DNA of 64,000 nt from Thermohalobaculum sp951813525 (GTDB taxonomy: Bacteria; Pseudomonadota; Alphaproteobacteria; Rhodobacterales; Rhodobacteraceae): contig CATOTJ020000003.1 in the NCBI GenBank assembly GCA_951813525.2, positions 744,001 to 808,000 on the forward strand, written 5' to 3'. Below are positions 8,018 to 16,983 of this stretch, in pieces. Below the pieces are notes generated by a model. It saw only the letters and a program-made list of their open reading frames with translations, did not search any database and was not told the origin of the DNA. The position numbers and the translations under genes are program-made. Position 1 is the first letter of the stretch. Each line of letters opens with the position of its first letter.

Positions 8018-10966
8018 TCAGAGACCAAGCGCGGTGTTCACCAGCGCTTCCTGTTCGGCCTTGTGCTGCGAGCCAAGTCCGGTTGCCGGAGACGCCGACG
8101 CCTGTCGGCCCGCATAGCTGGCGCGCCCGGCCTTGCCTTCAATCCGGCTCAGCACCCATTCGATATTCGGCTCGACAAAGAACCACGATCCCTGGTTCTT
8201 CGGTTCTTCCTGACACCAGATCACTTCGGCATTCGGGAACCGCGCCAATTCCTTGGTCAGCGACCGCGCCGGGAAGGGATAAAACTGCTCCAGACGCATC
8301 AGATACACATCAGACAGACCCGCAGCATCGCGCGCATCCAGTAAGTCATAATAGACCTTGCCAGAGCACATCACGACGCGTTTGATCTCGGCATCGGGCT
8401 TCAACTCGACATCCGAAACCCCGGCCTCGGCATCGTCCCAAAGGATCCGGTGAAAACTTGATCCCTCGGCCAGATCTTCGATGTTCGAAACACACCGCTT
8501 GTGACGCAGCAGCGACTTCGGCGTAAACAGAACCAGCGGCTTGCGGAACGAACGATGCAATTGGCGCCGCAGGATGTGGAAGTAATTGGCCGGTGTCGTG
8601 CAGTTGGCAACGATCCAGTTATCCTCGGCAGACAATTGCAGGAACCGCTCGATCCGCGCGCTGGAATGCTCCGGCCCTTGCCCCTCATAGCCATGGGGCA
8701 ATAACAGCACCAATCCCGACATACGCAGCCACTTGCGCTCGCCGCAACAGATGAACTGATCGATCATGATCTGGGCGCCATTGGCGAAATCGCCGAACTG
8801 CGCCTCCCACAACACCAGCGCATTCGGCTCGCTCAGCGTGAAGCCATACTCATATCCCAGCACGGCGTATTCCGAGAGCATCGAGTCGATAACCTCGTAG
8901 TTCGCCTGGCCTTCGCGAATATGATCCAGCGGATAATACCGCTCGGCGTTGTCTTGGTCGGTGATCCCGGAATGGCGCTGGCTGAAGGTGCCGCGCGTAC
9001 AGTCCTGACCTGACAGGCGAACCTTGAAGTTCTCCAGCATCAGCGAACCGAAGGCCAGGGCCTCCGCCGTTGCCCAATCGATCCCCTTGCCGGTGTCGAT
9101 CATTTCTTTTTTGGAATCCAGCAGGCGCTGGATCGTCCGGTGCGCATTAAAGTTCTGCGGCAGACGGGTCAGGGCGCCGCCGATTTCCTTCAGCGTGTCC
9201 CCCGGCACCGCCGTCTGGCCACGCTGATACTCGCCCTCCGCCGTCTCAAATCCCGACCAACGGCCATCCAGCCAGTCGGCCTTGTTCGGGCGATAGTCCT
9301 TGCCAGCCTCGAACTCGTCGTTCAGATGCGCCTGGAAGCGGGCCTTTTCCTCTTCAAGATCCGATTGGCTGATCAGTCCCTCCGACACCAGCCGCTCGCC
9401 ATAAAGCTGCAGCGTCGTCTTCTGCTTCTTGATCGCCTTGTACATCAGGGGCTGGGTGAACATGGGCTCGTCGCCCTCGTTATGCCCGAACCGGCGATAG
9501 CAGAAAATATCGATCACCACGTCCCGCTCGAACTTCTGACGGAACTCGGTCGCGACCTTGGCGGCATGAACCACAGCCTCCGGGTCGTCGCCGTTCACAT
9601 GGAAGATCGGGCAGTCGACCATCTTGGCGATATCGGTCGGATAGGGCGAAGACCGCGAATGGTGCGGCGCGGTCGTGAACCCGATCTGGTTGTTCACGAT
9701 CACATGGATCGTACCGCCGGTTTTGTGACCCTTCAGGCCCGACAGGCCAAAACACTCCGCCACAACGCCCTGACCGGCAAAGGCCGCGTCGCCATGCAGC
9801 AGGATCGGGATCACCGCGGTCCGGTCGTCGCCGAACTGCGCCTGCTTGGCCCGCACTTTACCCAGAACAACCGGGTTCACGGCCTCCAGATGCGACGGGT
9901 TCGCGGTCAGCGACAGGTGGACTGAATTACCGTCAAACGCCCGGTCCGACGATGCGCCCAGATGGTATTTCACATCGCCCGAACCATCGACATCTTCGGG
10001 TTTGAAAGACCCACCCTGAAACTCGTTAAAGATCGCGCGGTATGGCTTGGCCATAAACGTGGCCAGAATGTTCAATCGCCCGCGGTGCGGCATGCCGATG
10101 ATGATTTCCTTCGCACCGAGCGCGCCGCCGCGCTTGATGATCTGCTCCATGGCCGGGATCACGCTTTCGCCGCCATCCAGGCCAAAGCGCTTGGTGCCCA
10201 TGTATTTTACATGCAGGAACTTCTCAAAGCCTTCGGCCTCGATCAGCTTGTTCAGGATCGCTTTGCGGCCCGGCTTGGTAAAGCTGATCTCCTTGCCCAG
10301 CCCTTCGATGCGCTGTTGCAGCCAGCTTTTCGGCTCGGGATCCTGCAAATGCATGAATTGCAGCGCGAACGTGCCCTGATAGGTCCGCTTAAGGATCGCC
10401 TCGATCTCGCGCATGCTGGCGCTTTCCAGCCCCAGCACGTTGTTAATGAAAATCTTTCGGTCCAGGTCGCCATCGGAAAAGCCGAAGAACTTTGGGTCGA
10501 ACTCAGGATGGTTCTGATGGCCCTGCAATCCCAGCGGGTCCAAGTTGGCCCCCAGATGTCCGCGCGACCGGAACGAGCGGATATACATGATCGCCCGGAT
10601 CGAATCCAAAACGGCGGCGCGAACGGCCGTCTCATCCATCGCTTCGGCTTTGCCGTTTTCCTTGGCGCGGATCTTTTTCTCGATCGCTCTCGGATCGGGG
10701 ACCGCGTCCCAGTTCGTGTCCAGCGCCGCGGTCAACTCGTCCGACGGTTTCGGCGGCCAGTCCGCCCGCTTCCACGTCGCGCCCGCAGCCTCGCTGACGA
10801 TCGAACCAGCGTCTTCGGCCAGCGCAGAAAAATAGGCCTGCCAACTGGGATCGACCGAACTTTGATCGCGCACCCAGGCAGCATGCAACTGTTCAACGTA
10901 TTCGCCATTGTGCCCCTGCAAAAAGCTGGAGGCGTGAAACTCTTCGTTCGAACTAACTTCTGTCAT
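8018..10966 (-). CDS. sucA: 2-oxoglutarate dehydrogenase E1
   Basis: A 982-residue thiamine-diphosphate-dependent E1 that decarboxylates 2-oxoglutarate and passes the succinyl group to the SucB lipoyl arm. Visible features include FLQGHNGEYVEQLHAAWV at the start, GMPHRGRLNILA, HGDAAFAGQGVVAE in the ThDP region, and FRKPLVLFTPKSLLRH with QEEPKNQGSW in the C-terminal part. The length is normal for the family. It is followed closely by sucB. About 230 bases separate it from sucD upstream, including an AT-rich island, so an internal promoter is likely. Confidence 0.96.
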   Translation of the reverse strand: MTEVSSNEEFHASSFLQGHNGEYVEQLHAAWVRDQSSVDPSWQAYFSALAEDAGSIVSEAAGATWKRADWPPKPSDELTAALDTNWDAVPDPRAIEKKIRAKENGKAEAMDETAVRAAVLDSIRAIMYIRSFRSRGHLGANLDPLGLQGHQNHPEFDPKFFGFSDGDLDRKIFINNVLGLESASMREIEAILKRTYQGTFALQFMHLQDPEPKSWLQQRIEGLGKEISFTKPGRKAILNKLIEAEGFEKFLHVKYMGTKRFGLDGGESVIPAMEQIIKRGGALGAKEIIIGMPHRGRLNILATFMAKPYRAIFNEFQGGSFKPEDVDGSGDVKYHLGASSDRAFDGNSVHLSLTANPSHLEAVNPVVLGKVRAKQAQFGDDRTAVIPILLHGDAAFAGQGVVAECFGLSGLKGHKTGGTIHVIVNNQIGFTTAPHHSRSSPYPTDIAKMVDCPIFHVNGDDPEAVVHAAKVATEFRQKFERDVVIDIFCYRRFGHNEGDEPMFTQPLMYKAIKKQKTTLQLYGERLVSEGLISQSDLEEEKARFQAHLNDEFEAGKDYRPNKADWLDGRWSGFETAEGEYQRGQTAVPGDTLKEIGGALTRLPQNFNAHRTIQRLLDSKKEMIDTGKGIDWATAEALAFGSLMLENFKVRLSGQDCTRGTFSQRHSGITDQDNAERYYPLDHIREGQANYEVIDSMLSEYAVLGYEYGFTLSEPNALVLWEAQFGDFANGAQIMIDQFICCGERKWLRMSGLVLLLPHGYEGQGPEHSSARIERFLQLSAEDNWIVANCTTPANYFHILRRQLHRSFRKPLVLFTPKSLLRHKRCVSNIEDLAEGSSFHRILWDDAEAGVSDVELKPDAEIKRVVMCSGKVYYDLLDARDAAGLSDVYLMRLEQFYPFPARSLTKELARFPNAEVIWCQEEPKNQGSWFFVEPNIEWVLSRIEGKAGRASYAGRQASASPATGLGSQHKAEQEALVNTALGL

Positions 10967-11039
10967 ATGAAAAAGGGGTCGTGATTAGCGGCCCTTCCCC
11001 TGTGGCGGTGCTTGGCACCTGGATGATTCGTCCAGCCCG

Positions 11040-11090
11040 TTCTAAGGCTTGAAACAATATTTATTTATTAATTGCTGCGGGCAACCCACA
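11040..11090 (-). promoter_or_regulatory. AT-rich island upstream of sucA, possible internal promoter
   Basis: The 232-base gap between sucD and sucA holds a strikingly AT-rich stretch (for example AATATTTATTTATTAATT at 11054-11071) in an otherwise GC-rich region. On the minus strand this is 75-125 bases upstream of sucA, a good place for a promoter or regulator site driving sucAB separately from mdh-sucCD. No exact sigma-70 hexamer pair is claimed. Confidence 0.35.
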
Positions 11091-11198
11091 GCGATTGATC
11101 CATAACGACACTGTACGTTCCTTTTCACCGCGATTTCGCAGTGTTCGCATCGATCCGGCGACCGATTTTCAGCAAACGCACGGGGACGGCAGCAACAA

Positions 11199-12080
11199 TC
11201 AACCGATGGCCGCCAACAATGCCTCGCCCAGACCTGCTGGGCTGTCTGCGACTGTGATCCCCGCTGCCTTCATCGCCTCGATCTTGTCTTCTGCGCCGCC
11301 CTTGCCGCCGCTGATGATTGCGCCTGCATGGCCCATCCGGCGGCCCGGCGGTGCCGTGCGCCCGGCGATGAACCCTGCGGTCGGCTTGCTGCGTCCCGCC
11401 TTGGCTTCATCGATCAGGAACTGCGCGGCATCCTCTTCGGCCGACCCGCCGATCTCGCCGATCATGATCATCGACTTGGTTTCCTCGTCGCCCAGGAACA
11501 GCTCCAACGCATCGATGAACTCGGTGCCCTTGATCGGGTCGCCACCGATCCCGATACAGGTCGACTGACCCAGACCCGCCGCGGTCGTCTGGCCCACGGC
11601 CTCATAGGTCAGCGTACCCGAACGGGACACAACGCCGACCGATCCACGCTTGTGAATATGCCCGGGCATGATCCCGATCTTGCACGCATCGGGCGTGATC
11701 ACACCGGGACAGTTCGGGCCGATCAGCCGCGATTTCGATCCATCCAGCATCCGCTTGACACGTATCATATCCATCACCGGGATGCCTTCCGTGATACAGC
11801 AGATCAGTGGCATCTCGGCGTCGATGGCCTCCATTATCGCGTCGGCCGCAAAGGGCGGCGGCACATAGATCGCCGAGGCCGACGCACCCGTGGCCTCCAT
11901 CGCTTCACCCACCGTGTCGTAGACCGGCAAGCCAAGCGCCGTTTCGCCGCCTTTGCCAGGGGTCACGCCACCGACCATCTTGGTGCCATAGGCAATCGCC
12001 TGCTCGGAATGGAACATGCCTTGAGAGCCGGTGATACCTTGGCAGATCACCTTGGTGTTCTCGTCTACTAGTACGGCCAT
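11199..12080 (-). CDS. sucD: succinate-CoA ligase, alpha subunit
   Basis: A 293-residue alpha subunit of succinyl-CoA synthetase, which makes ATP or GTP from succinyl-CoA. It has the CoA-binding Rossmann segment GITGSQGMFHSEQAIAYG, followed by VTPGKGG, GPNCPGVITP, and the phosphohistidine loop GRRMGHAGAIISGGKGG near residue 250. Its partner sucC is upstream, but a methyltransferase gene lies between them, which is not the usual tight sucC-sucD arrangement. Confidence 0.96.
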   Translation of the reverse strand: MAVLVDENTKVICQGITGSQGMFHSEQAIAYGTKMVGGVTPGKGGETALGLPVYDTVGEAMEATGASASAIYVPPPFAADAIMEAIDAEMPLICCITEGIPVMDMIRVKRMLDGSKSRLIGPNCPGVITPDACKIGIMPGHIHKRGSVGVVSRSGTLTYEAVGQTTAAGLGQSTCIGIGGDPIKGTEFIDALELFLGDEETKSMIMIGEIGGSAEEDAAQFLIDEAKAGRSKPTAGFIAGRTAPPGRRMGHAGAIISGGKGGAEDKIEAMKAAGITVADSPAGLGEALLAAIG

Positions 12081-12147
12081 CTTCTCGGCTCCTCATTTCG
12101 CTGGTGCTTGCCAGTCCGGTATCCGTCAATATTCAAACCCTGGCGCA

Positions 12148-12840
12148 TCACGACACCATTGTTGCCTGTGCACGCCGTTTCAGCGCACCCGCGACCTGAT
12201 CGCGTGTCCACAATCCCAGCGATCGCTGCCGCCCGGCGAATGTCTGCTTTCTGGCTATTTCTGTATCTACGGCCACAGCCTCGGCGCCCGCCGACGTCTC
12301 CTGAATTCGTTCGATCGGTTCGGGGAACTCGAACGGCGCCAGCATCGGATCGAAACCAGCATACCCGCCATTTGCCTGCAACATCCGGTTCCGCGGCACA
12401 TGATTGACTGTCAGCAGAAGGTATTTTCCATTCGAGTTCACAAAATTCTGGAAAAACGCCCAGCGCAGGGCGAACTGCAGATGAAAAAGACAGTCCCGGC
12501 ACAGAAACAGGTCGCTTTCCGGCAGCGCTGAAGACGTCACATCAAGCACGTCGAACCGCACGCCCGCGCGGGCATGGTGCTTCTTATTCTCAGCAATCAA
12601 ACTCGCGGAGATGTCAGCGCCCAAATAGTCGATGCCGTTCAGATCGACATGCTGCATCCAGAACCAATCGCCGCAAGGCGCATCGATAAACCGCTTGATG
12701 TCATAGCGTGCAAAAATCCCCGGCAACGCCGCCCGCAAGGGTGCCGTCGCGGCCAGGGTCGATCCCGGTCCCGAACGCGGAACGTCCGGCCCGCAGGACC
12801 AGGTTTTTGCCTCAAAGACGTTCTGCAGCTCGGTCCGCAT
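12148..12840 (-). CDS. class I SAM-dependent methyltransferase between sucC and sucD
   Basis: A 230-residue protein with a SAM-binding core: the glycine-rich loop RFIDAPCGDWFWMQ near residue 52, an acidic residue at the end of strand 2 (YLGADIS), and DLFLCRDCLFHL in the motif IV/post-I region. The DAPCGD variant of the SAM loop is familiar from small class I methyltransferases of unknown or glycan substrates. It is inserted between sucC and sucD on the same strand with gaps of about 70 bases on each side, so it is probably carried on the succinyl-CoA synthetase transcript. Nothing in the sequence tells the substrate. Confidence 0.78.
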   Translation of the reverse strand: MRTELQNVFEAKTWSCGPDVPRSGPGSTLAATAPLRAALPGIFARYDIKRFIDAPCGDWFWMQHVDLNGIDYLGADISASLIAENKKHHARAGVRFDVLDVTSSALPESDLFLCRDCLFHLQFALRWAFFQNFVNSNGKYLLLTVNHVPRNRMLQANGGYAGFDPMLAPFEFPEPIERIQETSAGAEAVAVDTEIARKQTFAGRQRSLGLWTRDQVAGALKRRAQATMVS

Positions 12841-12913
12841 CTGCGCAGCTACTCGCTCTTGGCCAAATGGAACGCGGCTTCAGGACCAGCCGGATCTGCC
12901 CCGGCGATCACTT

Positions 12914-14107
12914 TCACCCCTTCACCGCCTTCACGATTTTCTCGGCGGCATCGGCCAAATCGTCGCCTGCAATCACATCGACATCGCTCTCGTTGATGAT
13001 CTGCTTGCCCAGCTCGACATTTGTGCCCTCCAGCCGCACGACCAGGGGAACCTGCAGGCCGACTTCCTTGACCGCAGCCACGACACCTTCGGCGATCACG
13101 TCACAGCGCATGATCCCGCCAAAGATGTTGACCAGGATGCCTTTGACCTGCGGGTCCGACGTAATGATCTTGAAGGCTTCGGTCACCTTCTCCTTGGTGG
13201 CGCCGCCGCCGACATCCAGAAAGTTGGCAGGCTCCGAACCGTACAGCTTGATGATGTCCATCGTCGCCATGGCCAGACCCGCGCCGTTGACCATGCAGCC
13301 AATCTCGCCATCCAGTGCGATATAGTTGAGGTCGAATTTCGACGCCTCCAACTCCTTGGCGTCCTCTTCGGTCTCGTCGCGCAATTCCATCAGTTCGGGA
13401 TGGCGGTAAAGCGCGTTCGAATCGAAGTTCATCTTGGCATCCAGGCACACCAGATCGCCCGCTTCGGTTACGATCAACGGATTGATCTCCAGCAGGCTGG
13501 CATCGGTTTCGGTGAACGCCTTGTAGAGCGTGTTGACCAGCTTGCCGGCCTGCTTGGCGGCCGCGCCGGACAGGTTCAACGCCTTGGCGACCTTGCGCCC
13601 GTGAAAGGGCTGCATACCCGTCGCGGGATCGACACTGAATGTCAGGATCTTTTCCGGCGTCTCCGCGGCGACCTCTTCGATATCCATGCCGCCTTCGGTC
13701 GAGGCGATGAACGACACCCGGCTGGTTTCACGATCGACCAGCAGCGCAAGGTAGAATTCCGACGCAATCGCCGCCCCGTCCTCGATATAGATCCGGTTGA
13801 CCTGTTTGCCCGCTGGCCCGGTCTGTTTCGTGACCAGCGTTTTGCCCAGCATCGCTTCGACATTCGCCACCGCTTCATCGGCAGACTTCGAAACCCGCAC
13901 GCCGCCCGCTTCGCCCTCCGCACCTTCCTGGAACGTGCCCTTGCCGCGCCCGCCCGCATGGATCTGGGCTTTCACCACCCAAACCGGGCCGCCCAACTCA
14001 TCCACCGCCGCGCGCGCGTCGGCGGTATTCAGGACAGCCTTGCCCTTCGAGACGGGGGCGCCATAGCCGCGCAGCACTTCCTTGGCCTGATATTCGTGAA
14101 TGTTCAT
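12914..14107 (-). CDS. sucC: succinate-CoA ligase, beta subunit
   Basis: A 397-residue beta subunit of succinyl-CoA synthetase with the ATP-grasp fold: MNIHEYQAKEVLRGYG at the start, VKAQIHAGGRGKG for nucleotide binding, LLEINPLIVTE for metal binding, and NIFGGIMRCDVIAEGVV in the C-terminal half. It follows mdh on the minus strand after a 276-base gap with no gene in it. Confidence 0.96.
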   Translation of the reverse strand: MNIHEYQAKEVLRGYGAPVSKGKAVLNTADARAAVDELGGPVWVVKAQIHAGGRGKGTFQEGAEGEAGGVRVSKSADEAVANVEAMLGKTLVTKQTGPAGKQVNRIYIEDGAAIASEFYLALLVDRETSRVSFIASTEGGMDIEEVAAETPEKILTFSVDPATGMQPFHGRKVAKALNLSGAAAKQAGKLVNTLYKAFTETDASLLEINPLIVTEAGDLVCLDAKMNFDSNALYRHPELMELRDETEEDAKELEASKFDLNYIALDGEIGCMVNGAGLAMATMDIIKLYGSEPANFLDVGGGATKEKVTEAFKIITSDPQVKGILVNIFGGIMRCDVIAEGVVAAVKEVGLQVPLVVRLEGTNVELGKQIINESDVDVIAGDDLADAAEKIVKAVKG

Positions 14108-14383
14108 GGGGCTCGCCCTCCCGACGGGGCCGCGCGGGGGTGCGCAGCCAAGTTCCTTGGCCTGATCCGGTGCCGGCCGCGATCGCGACGCTTGGCACCG
14201 GGATGCCGGTAAATCCTAATCGCGGGTCGGGAACAGCTCGGAGGCACTACAGCTCCGAACTTCGGCCCCAACCCGGCGACACACATAATCGGTACCCTTC
14301 ATCCCAGAATGGGACAACCCCCAACGCAATAGGGCCGACCCTTTGGTCAGCCCTAGCGTCACACGGTTACCGGAATATGAATG

Positions 14384-15346
14384 TCAGGCGAGGCTATCGT
14401 CGATACCCTTGCACGCCTCGACCAGACCTTTCACCGCATCAACCGACTTTTGCAGCATCGCGGCTTCGTCCTTGTTCAGCTTGATCTCGATGACCTTCTC
14501 GATCCCGCCTTCGCCGATGATGACCGGCACACCGACATACATGCCGTCCAGCCCATAGGCGCCCTCGACCCAGGCGGCTGCCGGCAGGACGCGGCGCTGA
14601 TCCTTCAGATAGCTCTCGGCCATCGTGATCGCTGATGCCGCCGGGGCATAAAAAGCAGAACCCGTTTTCAACAGACCGACAATTTCGGCGCCGCCGTCGC
14701 GCGTGCGCTGAATAATCGCGTCCAGTTTTTCCTGCGTGGTCCAGCCCATGGTGACCAGATCGGGCAACGGAATGCCCGCAACGGTCGAATAACGCGGCAA
14801 CGGAACCATCGTGTCGCCGTGGCCGCCCAGAACGAACGCGGTCACATCCTTGATCGACACGTCAAATTCGTCGGCCAGGAAGTGACGGAACCGCGCGCTA
14901 TCCAGAACGCCCGCCATCCCGACGACCTTTTCCTTGGGCATCCCCGAAAATTCACGCAAAGCCCAAACCATCGCGTCCAGCGGGTTGGTGATGCAGATCA
15001 CAAAGGCGTTCGGGGCATGGGCCGCGATGCCTTCGCCGACGGATTTCATGACCTTCAGGTTGATCCCCAGCAGGTCATCGCGGCTCATCCCGGGCTTGCG
15101 GGCGACACCTGCGGTGACGATGCAAACATCGGCGCCGGCGATGTCGGCATAATCCTGCGTGCCCTTCAGATCGGCGTCAAAACCATCGACCGGCGCGCTC
15201 TCGGCGATGTCCAGTGCTTTGCCCTGCGGAACGCCTTCGGCAATGTCGAACAGAATGACATCCCCCAATTCCTTCAACCCCGCCAGGTGAGCCAGCGTGC
15301 CACCGATCTGGCCGGCTCCGATCAATGCGATCTTGCTTCTGGACAT
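14384..15346 (-). CDS. mdh: malate dehydrogenase
   Basis: A 320-residue LDH-like malate dehydrogenase that oxidises malate to oxaloacetate with NAD. It carries the NAD loop LIGAGQIGGTLAHLAG, aspartate for NAD specificity at the end of strand 2 (VILFDIAEG), RKPGMSRDDLLGINL on the mobile loop, ITNPLDAM, and the catalytic histidine in LGGHGDTMVPL. It is the first gene of the TCA array, and the region immediately upstream has no gene, so the main promoter is probably there. Confidence 0.96.
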   Translation of the reverse strand: MSRSKIALIGAGQIGGTLAHLAGLKELGDVILFDIAEGVPQGKALDIAESAPVDGFDADLKGTQDYADIAGADVCIVTAGVARKPGMSRDDLLGINLKVMKSVGEGIAAHAPNAFVICITNPLDAMVWALREFSGMPKEKVVGMAGVLDSARFRHFLADEFDVSIKDVTAFVLGGHGDTMVPLPRYSTVAGIPLPDLVTMGWTTQEKLDAIIQRTRDGGAEIVGLLKTGSAFYAPAASAITMAESYLKDQRRVLPAAAWVEGAYGLDGMYVGVPVIIGEGGIEKVIEIKLNKDEAAMLQKSVDAVKGLVEACKGIDDSLA

Positions 15347-15806
15347 AAATTCCTCCGTTTCGGGTCCGGCGCCTGGACATTCGCCCGGCGCAACGGGCGG
15401 TCAACTGCCCGATTTCGGTGGCGGATGCAAGGGCGAGGTCCGGGCAGCAAACGCGACCGGGCCGCACAGTCCGACGGTCTAACTTGGTTTCCAGAGGGTT
15501 GCGGCTGATTGAGAAAGCTGCTGTGCCGAGGCGTCAGTCGACATTTGCGCGGTGTTTGGTGTTTCCGTTCTGGCGTGGTCAAGGGCACCGCGTGCCCGAA
15601 AGCCCCGTGATTCGATCCCGCGTCACGCATCCCTGGCGTCGATCCTTCCCAATTCGCGGATGCTTGTCGGCGACCCAATGCATTCACACGCACGCGCAAC
15701 GTCTGCGCCAGCACGCCGACCCCACCATTTGGGCCGGCCATCCGCATCGCAAGTAGCAATCGACATCCGTTGCATCTTCGTCTTGCTGTGCATCCACTCA
15801 ACACCA

Positions 15807-15827
15807 ATCCCCGCAACTCGCGGGGAT
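15807..15827. other. 8-bp inverted repeat upstream of the terminator hairpin
   Basis: ATCCCCGC at 15807-15814 pairs with GCGGGGAT at 15820-15827 around a five-base loop. It lies about 30 bases beyond the stronger hairpin at 15860-15885, so the two may act as a tandem terminator for the gene at 15896-16228 or belong to an unannotated RNA. Confidence 0.5.
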
Positions 15828-15859
15828 CGAAGAGATCGCTATCTAATTCGCAGATCAAA

Positions 15860-15885
15860 CCGGTCCCGCGGTCGCACGGGACCGG
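15860..15885 (-). terminator. probable terminator of the small secreted-protein gene
   Basis: CCGGTCCCG (15860-15868) and CGGGACCGG (15877-15885) form a perfect 9-bp stem with an eight-base loop, starting 11 bases after the stop codon at 15896. There is no long T run, which is common in GC-rich alphaproteobacteria. Confidence 0.6.
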
Positions 15886-15895
15886 GCAGGTCCCG

Positions 15896-16228
15896 CTAAA
15901 TCGGCGCGGTCGTCGAATTCGCCCGCTCGGCATCCTCCTCGAACGCTTCGCCAGCGGCCATCAGGCAGGTCATCCCGCGCGGATTTGTGACCAAAATCGT
16001 CCAACTGCCCGTTGCTTCCGACGCATAGACCTCGACCACGCCGCGTCCTTGCTGAACACCGACCGACATGCGCGTCTCGCCGTATTTCTTTTCCAACTGC
16101 TTGACGATGTCTGTCCGCTTGCCGCAAACCGCCTGAGCGCTCGCCGTCCCGGGCAAAGCGCCCACAGTCAGAATTCCTGCCGTCATCAGTGCCGAAATCG
16201 AAAATTTTACAAATCGGGAACCATACAT
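15896..16228 (-). CDS. small secreted protein of unknown function
   Basis: A 110-residue protein that begins with a good signal peptide (hydrophobic stretch ISALMTAGILTVGAL, cleavage near TASAQA). The mature part has two cysteines, one just after the signal (AVCGKR) and one near the end (GMTCLMAAGEAFEED), which could form a disulfide. The core contains YGETRMSVG and VEVYASEATGSWTILVT. I recognise the pattern as an uncharacterised periplasmic family of Rhodobacteraceae. The start at 16228 is chosen over longer in-frame starts because it gives the signal peptide. It is monocistronic with its own terminator. Confidence 0.8.
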   Translation of the reverse strand: MYGSRFVKFSISALMTAGILTVGALPGTASAQAVCGKRTDIVKQLEKKYGETRMSVGVQQGRGVVEVYASEATGSWTILVTNPRGMTCLMAAGEAFEEDAERANSTTAPI

Positions 16229-16446
16229 AGCTTGCCTTTCCGGGCGCTCAGCCGCGATACGCTTGGAGAGGCTAAAGAGATGCCCCCGCCCGTTCCGGCA
16301 GAGTCGCCTCTCCATGTTACATCCGTCGTCATTTCGCTTCGTTCGCGATTCCCGGTCTTCGTGAGCCTCCCCAGCCACGGGTGCGATTCGTAAGTCTCAC
16401 AATCGATTGTTTAGGTTAAAATGGCGTGAAGGATCGCCCTGGCGGG

Positions 16447-16899
16447 TTAGGTTTCCAACGCAATTGACGGCACCCAAAGATAGCCGTCTGCGTCCAAAAG
16501 ATAGGCCTCGCGCAACCCATGGGGCTTGTCCGCAGACCCGGCCAGAACGGTCCCGCCAGCCCCAATCACCGCCGCCTCCGCCAGATCAGGATCGCGCCCG
16601 TAAATCCGCAATTCCGCGCCCGCCCCGCGCCCATCGGCGCCACGTGCAATGCCGCCCAATGGGTGGCTGTGATAAGTTCGGTCATGGTGCAGCATCCAGA
16701 CGGTCCCCGCCGCGCCAACGATTGCAAAATCGTCATCCCAATAGGTGACCTCTGCCGCCAGAACGGCAATCTGAAATCTCAGCGCCCGCGCAATATCCTG
16801 CACCAGCAAATTGACGCCGATGCCCGCAGCCAACCCCTTGCCGAAGGCGGCAGCATCCGGTTTATCAACGCCTTTCGGCGGCAACTCGGTTTCAGTCAT
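16447..16899 (-). CDS. VOC (glyoxalase-superfamily) protein
   Basis: A 150-residue protein resembling the vicinal oxygen chelate fold: VNLLVQDIARALRFQIAVL near residue 30 as first beta-alpha unit, HHDRTYHSHPL in the middle, a second module with ELRIYGRDPDLAEAAV, and the last strand REAYLLDADGYLWVPSI. Candidate metal ligands are the histidines in the middle and the glutamate in REAYL. The start MTETELPP at 16899 is preferred. VOC proteins include glyoxalases, dioxygenases and antibiotic-binding proteins, so no reaction is assigned. It is divergent from the CoA-ester lyase gene. Confidence 0.75.
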   Translation of the reverse strand: MTETELPPKGVDKPDAAAFGKGLAAGIGVNLLVQDIARALRFQIAVLAAEVTYWDDDFAIVGAAGTVWMLHHDRTYHSHPLGGIARGADGRGAGAELRIYGRDPDLAEAAVIGAGGTVLAGSADKPHGLREAYLLDADGYLWVPSIALET

Positions 16900-16983
16900 C
16901 GTTCTTCTCCCGCGACGCTCCGGCCCTTGAAGGGAACCGCCTTGCGCGCCTAGTTTGTCGCAATGAAGCCCCAAGGAGCCGCC

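Larger units (their letters stand above)
15347..15895. other. 549-base gap without a recognisable gene
   Basis: This stretch lies upstream of mdh and downstream of the small secreted-protein gene. Open frames across it have proline/arginine-rich, unnatural translations and no convincing starts, so I see no protein gene. It holds the presumed mdh promoter and two inverted repeats near 15807-15885. A non-coding RNA here cannot be excluded. Confidence 0.5.

Noticed and set aside
15552..15899. Plus-strand frame of 115 codons in the same gap
   Set aside because: Composition is unnatural and the frame runs across the terminator hairpin of the neighbouring gene.
15322..15933. Minus-strand frame of 203 codons across the gap upstream of mdh
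   Set aside because: The translation is arginine/cysteine/proline-rich, overlaps the mdh start, and contains no hydrophobic core or recognisable motif.
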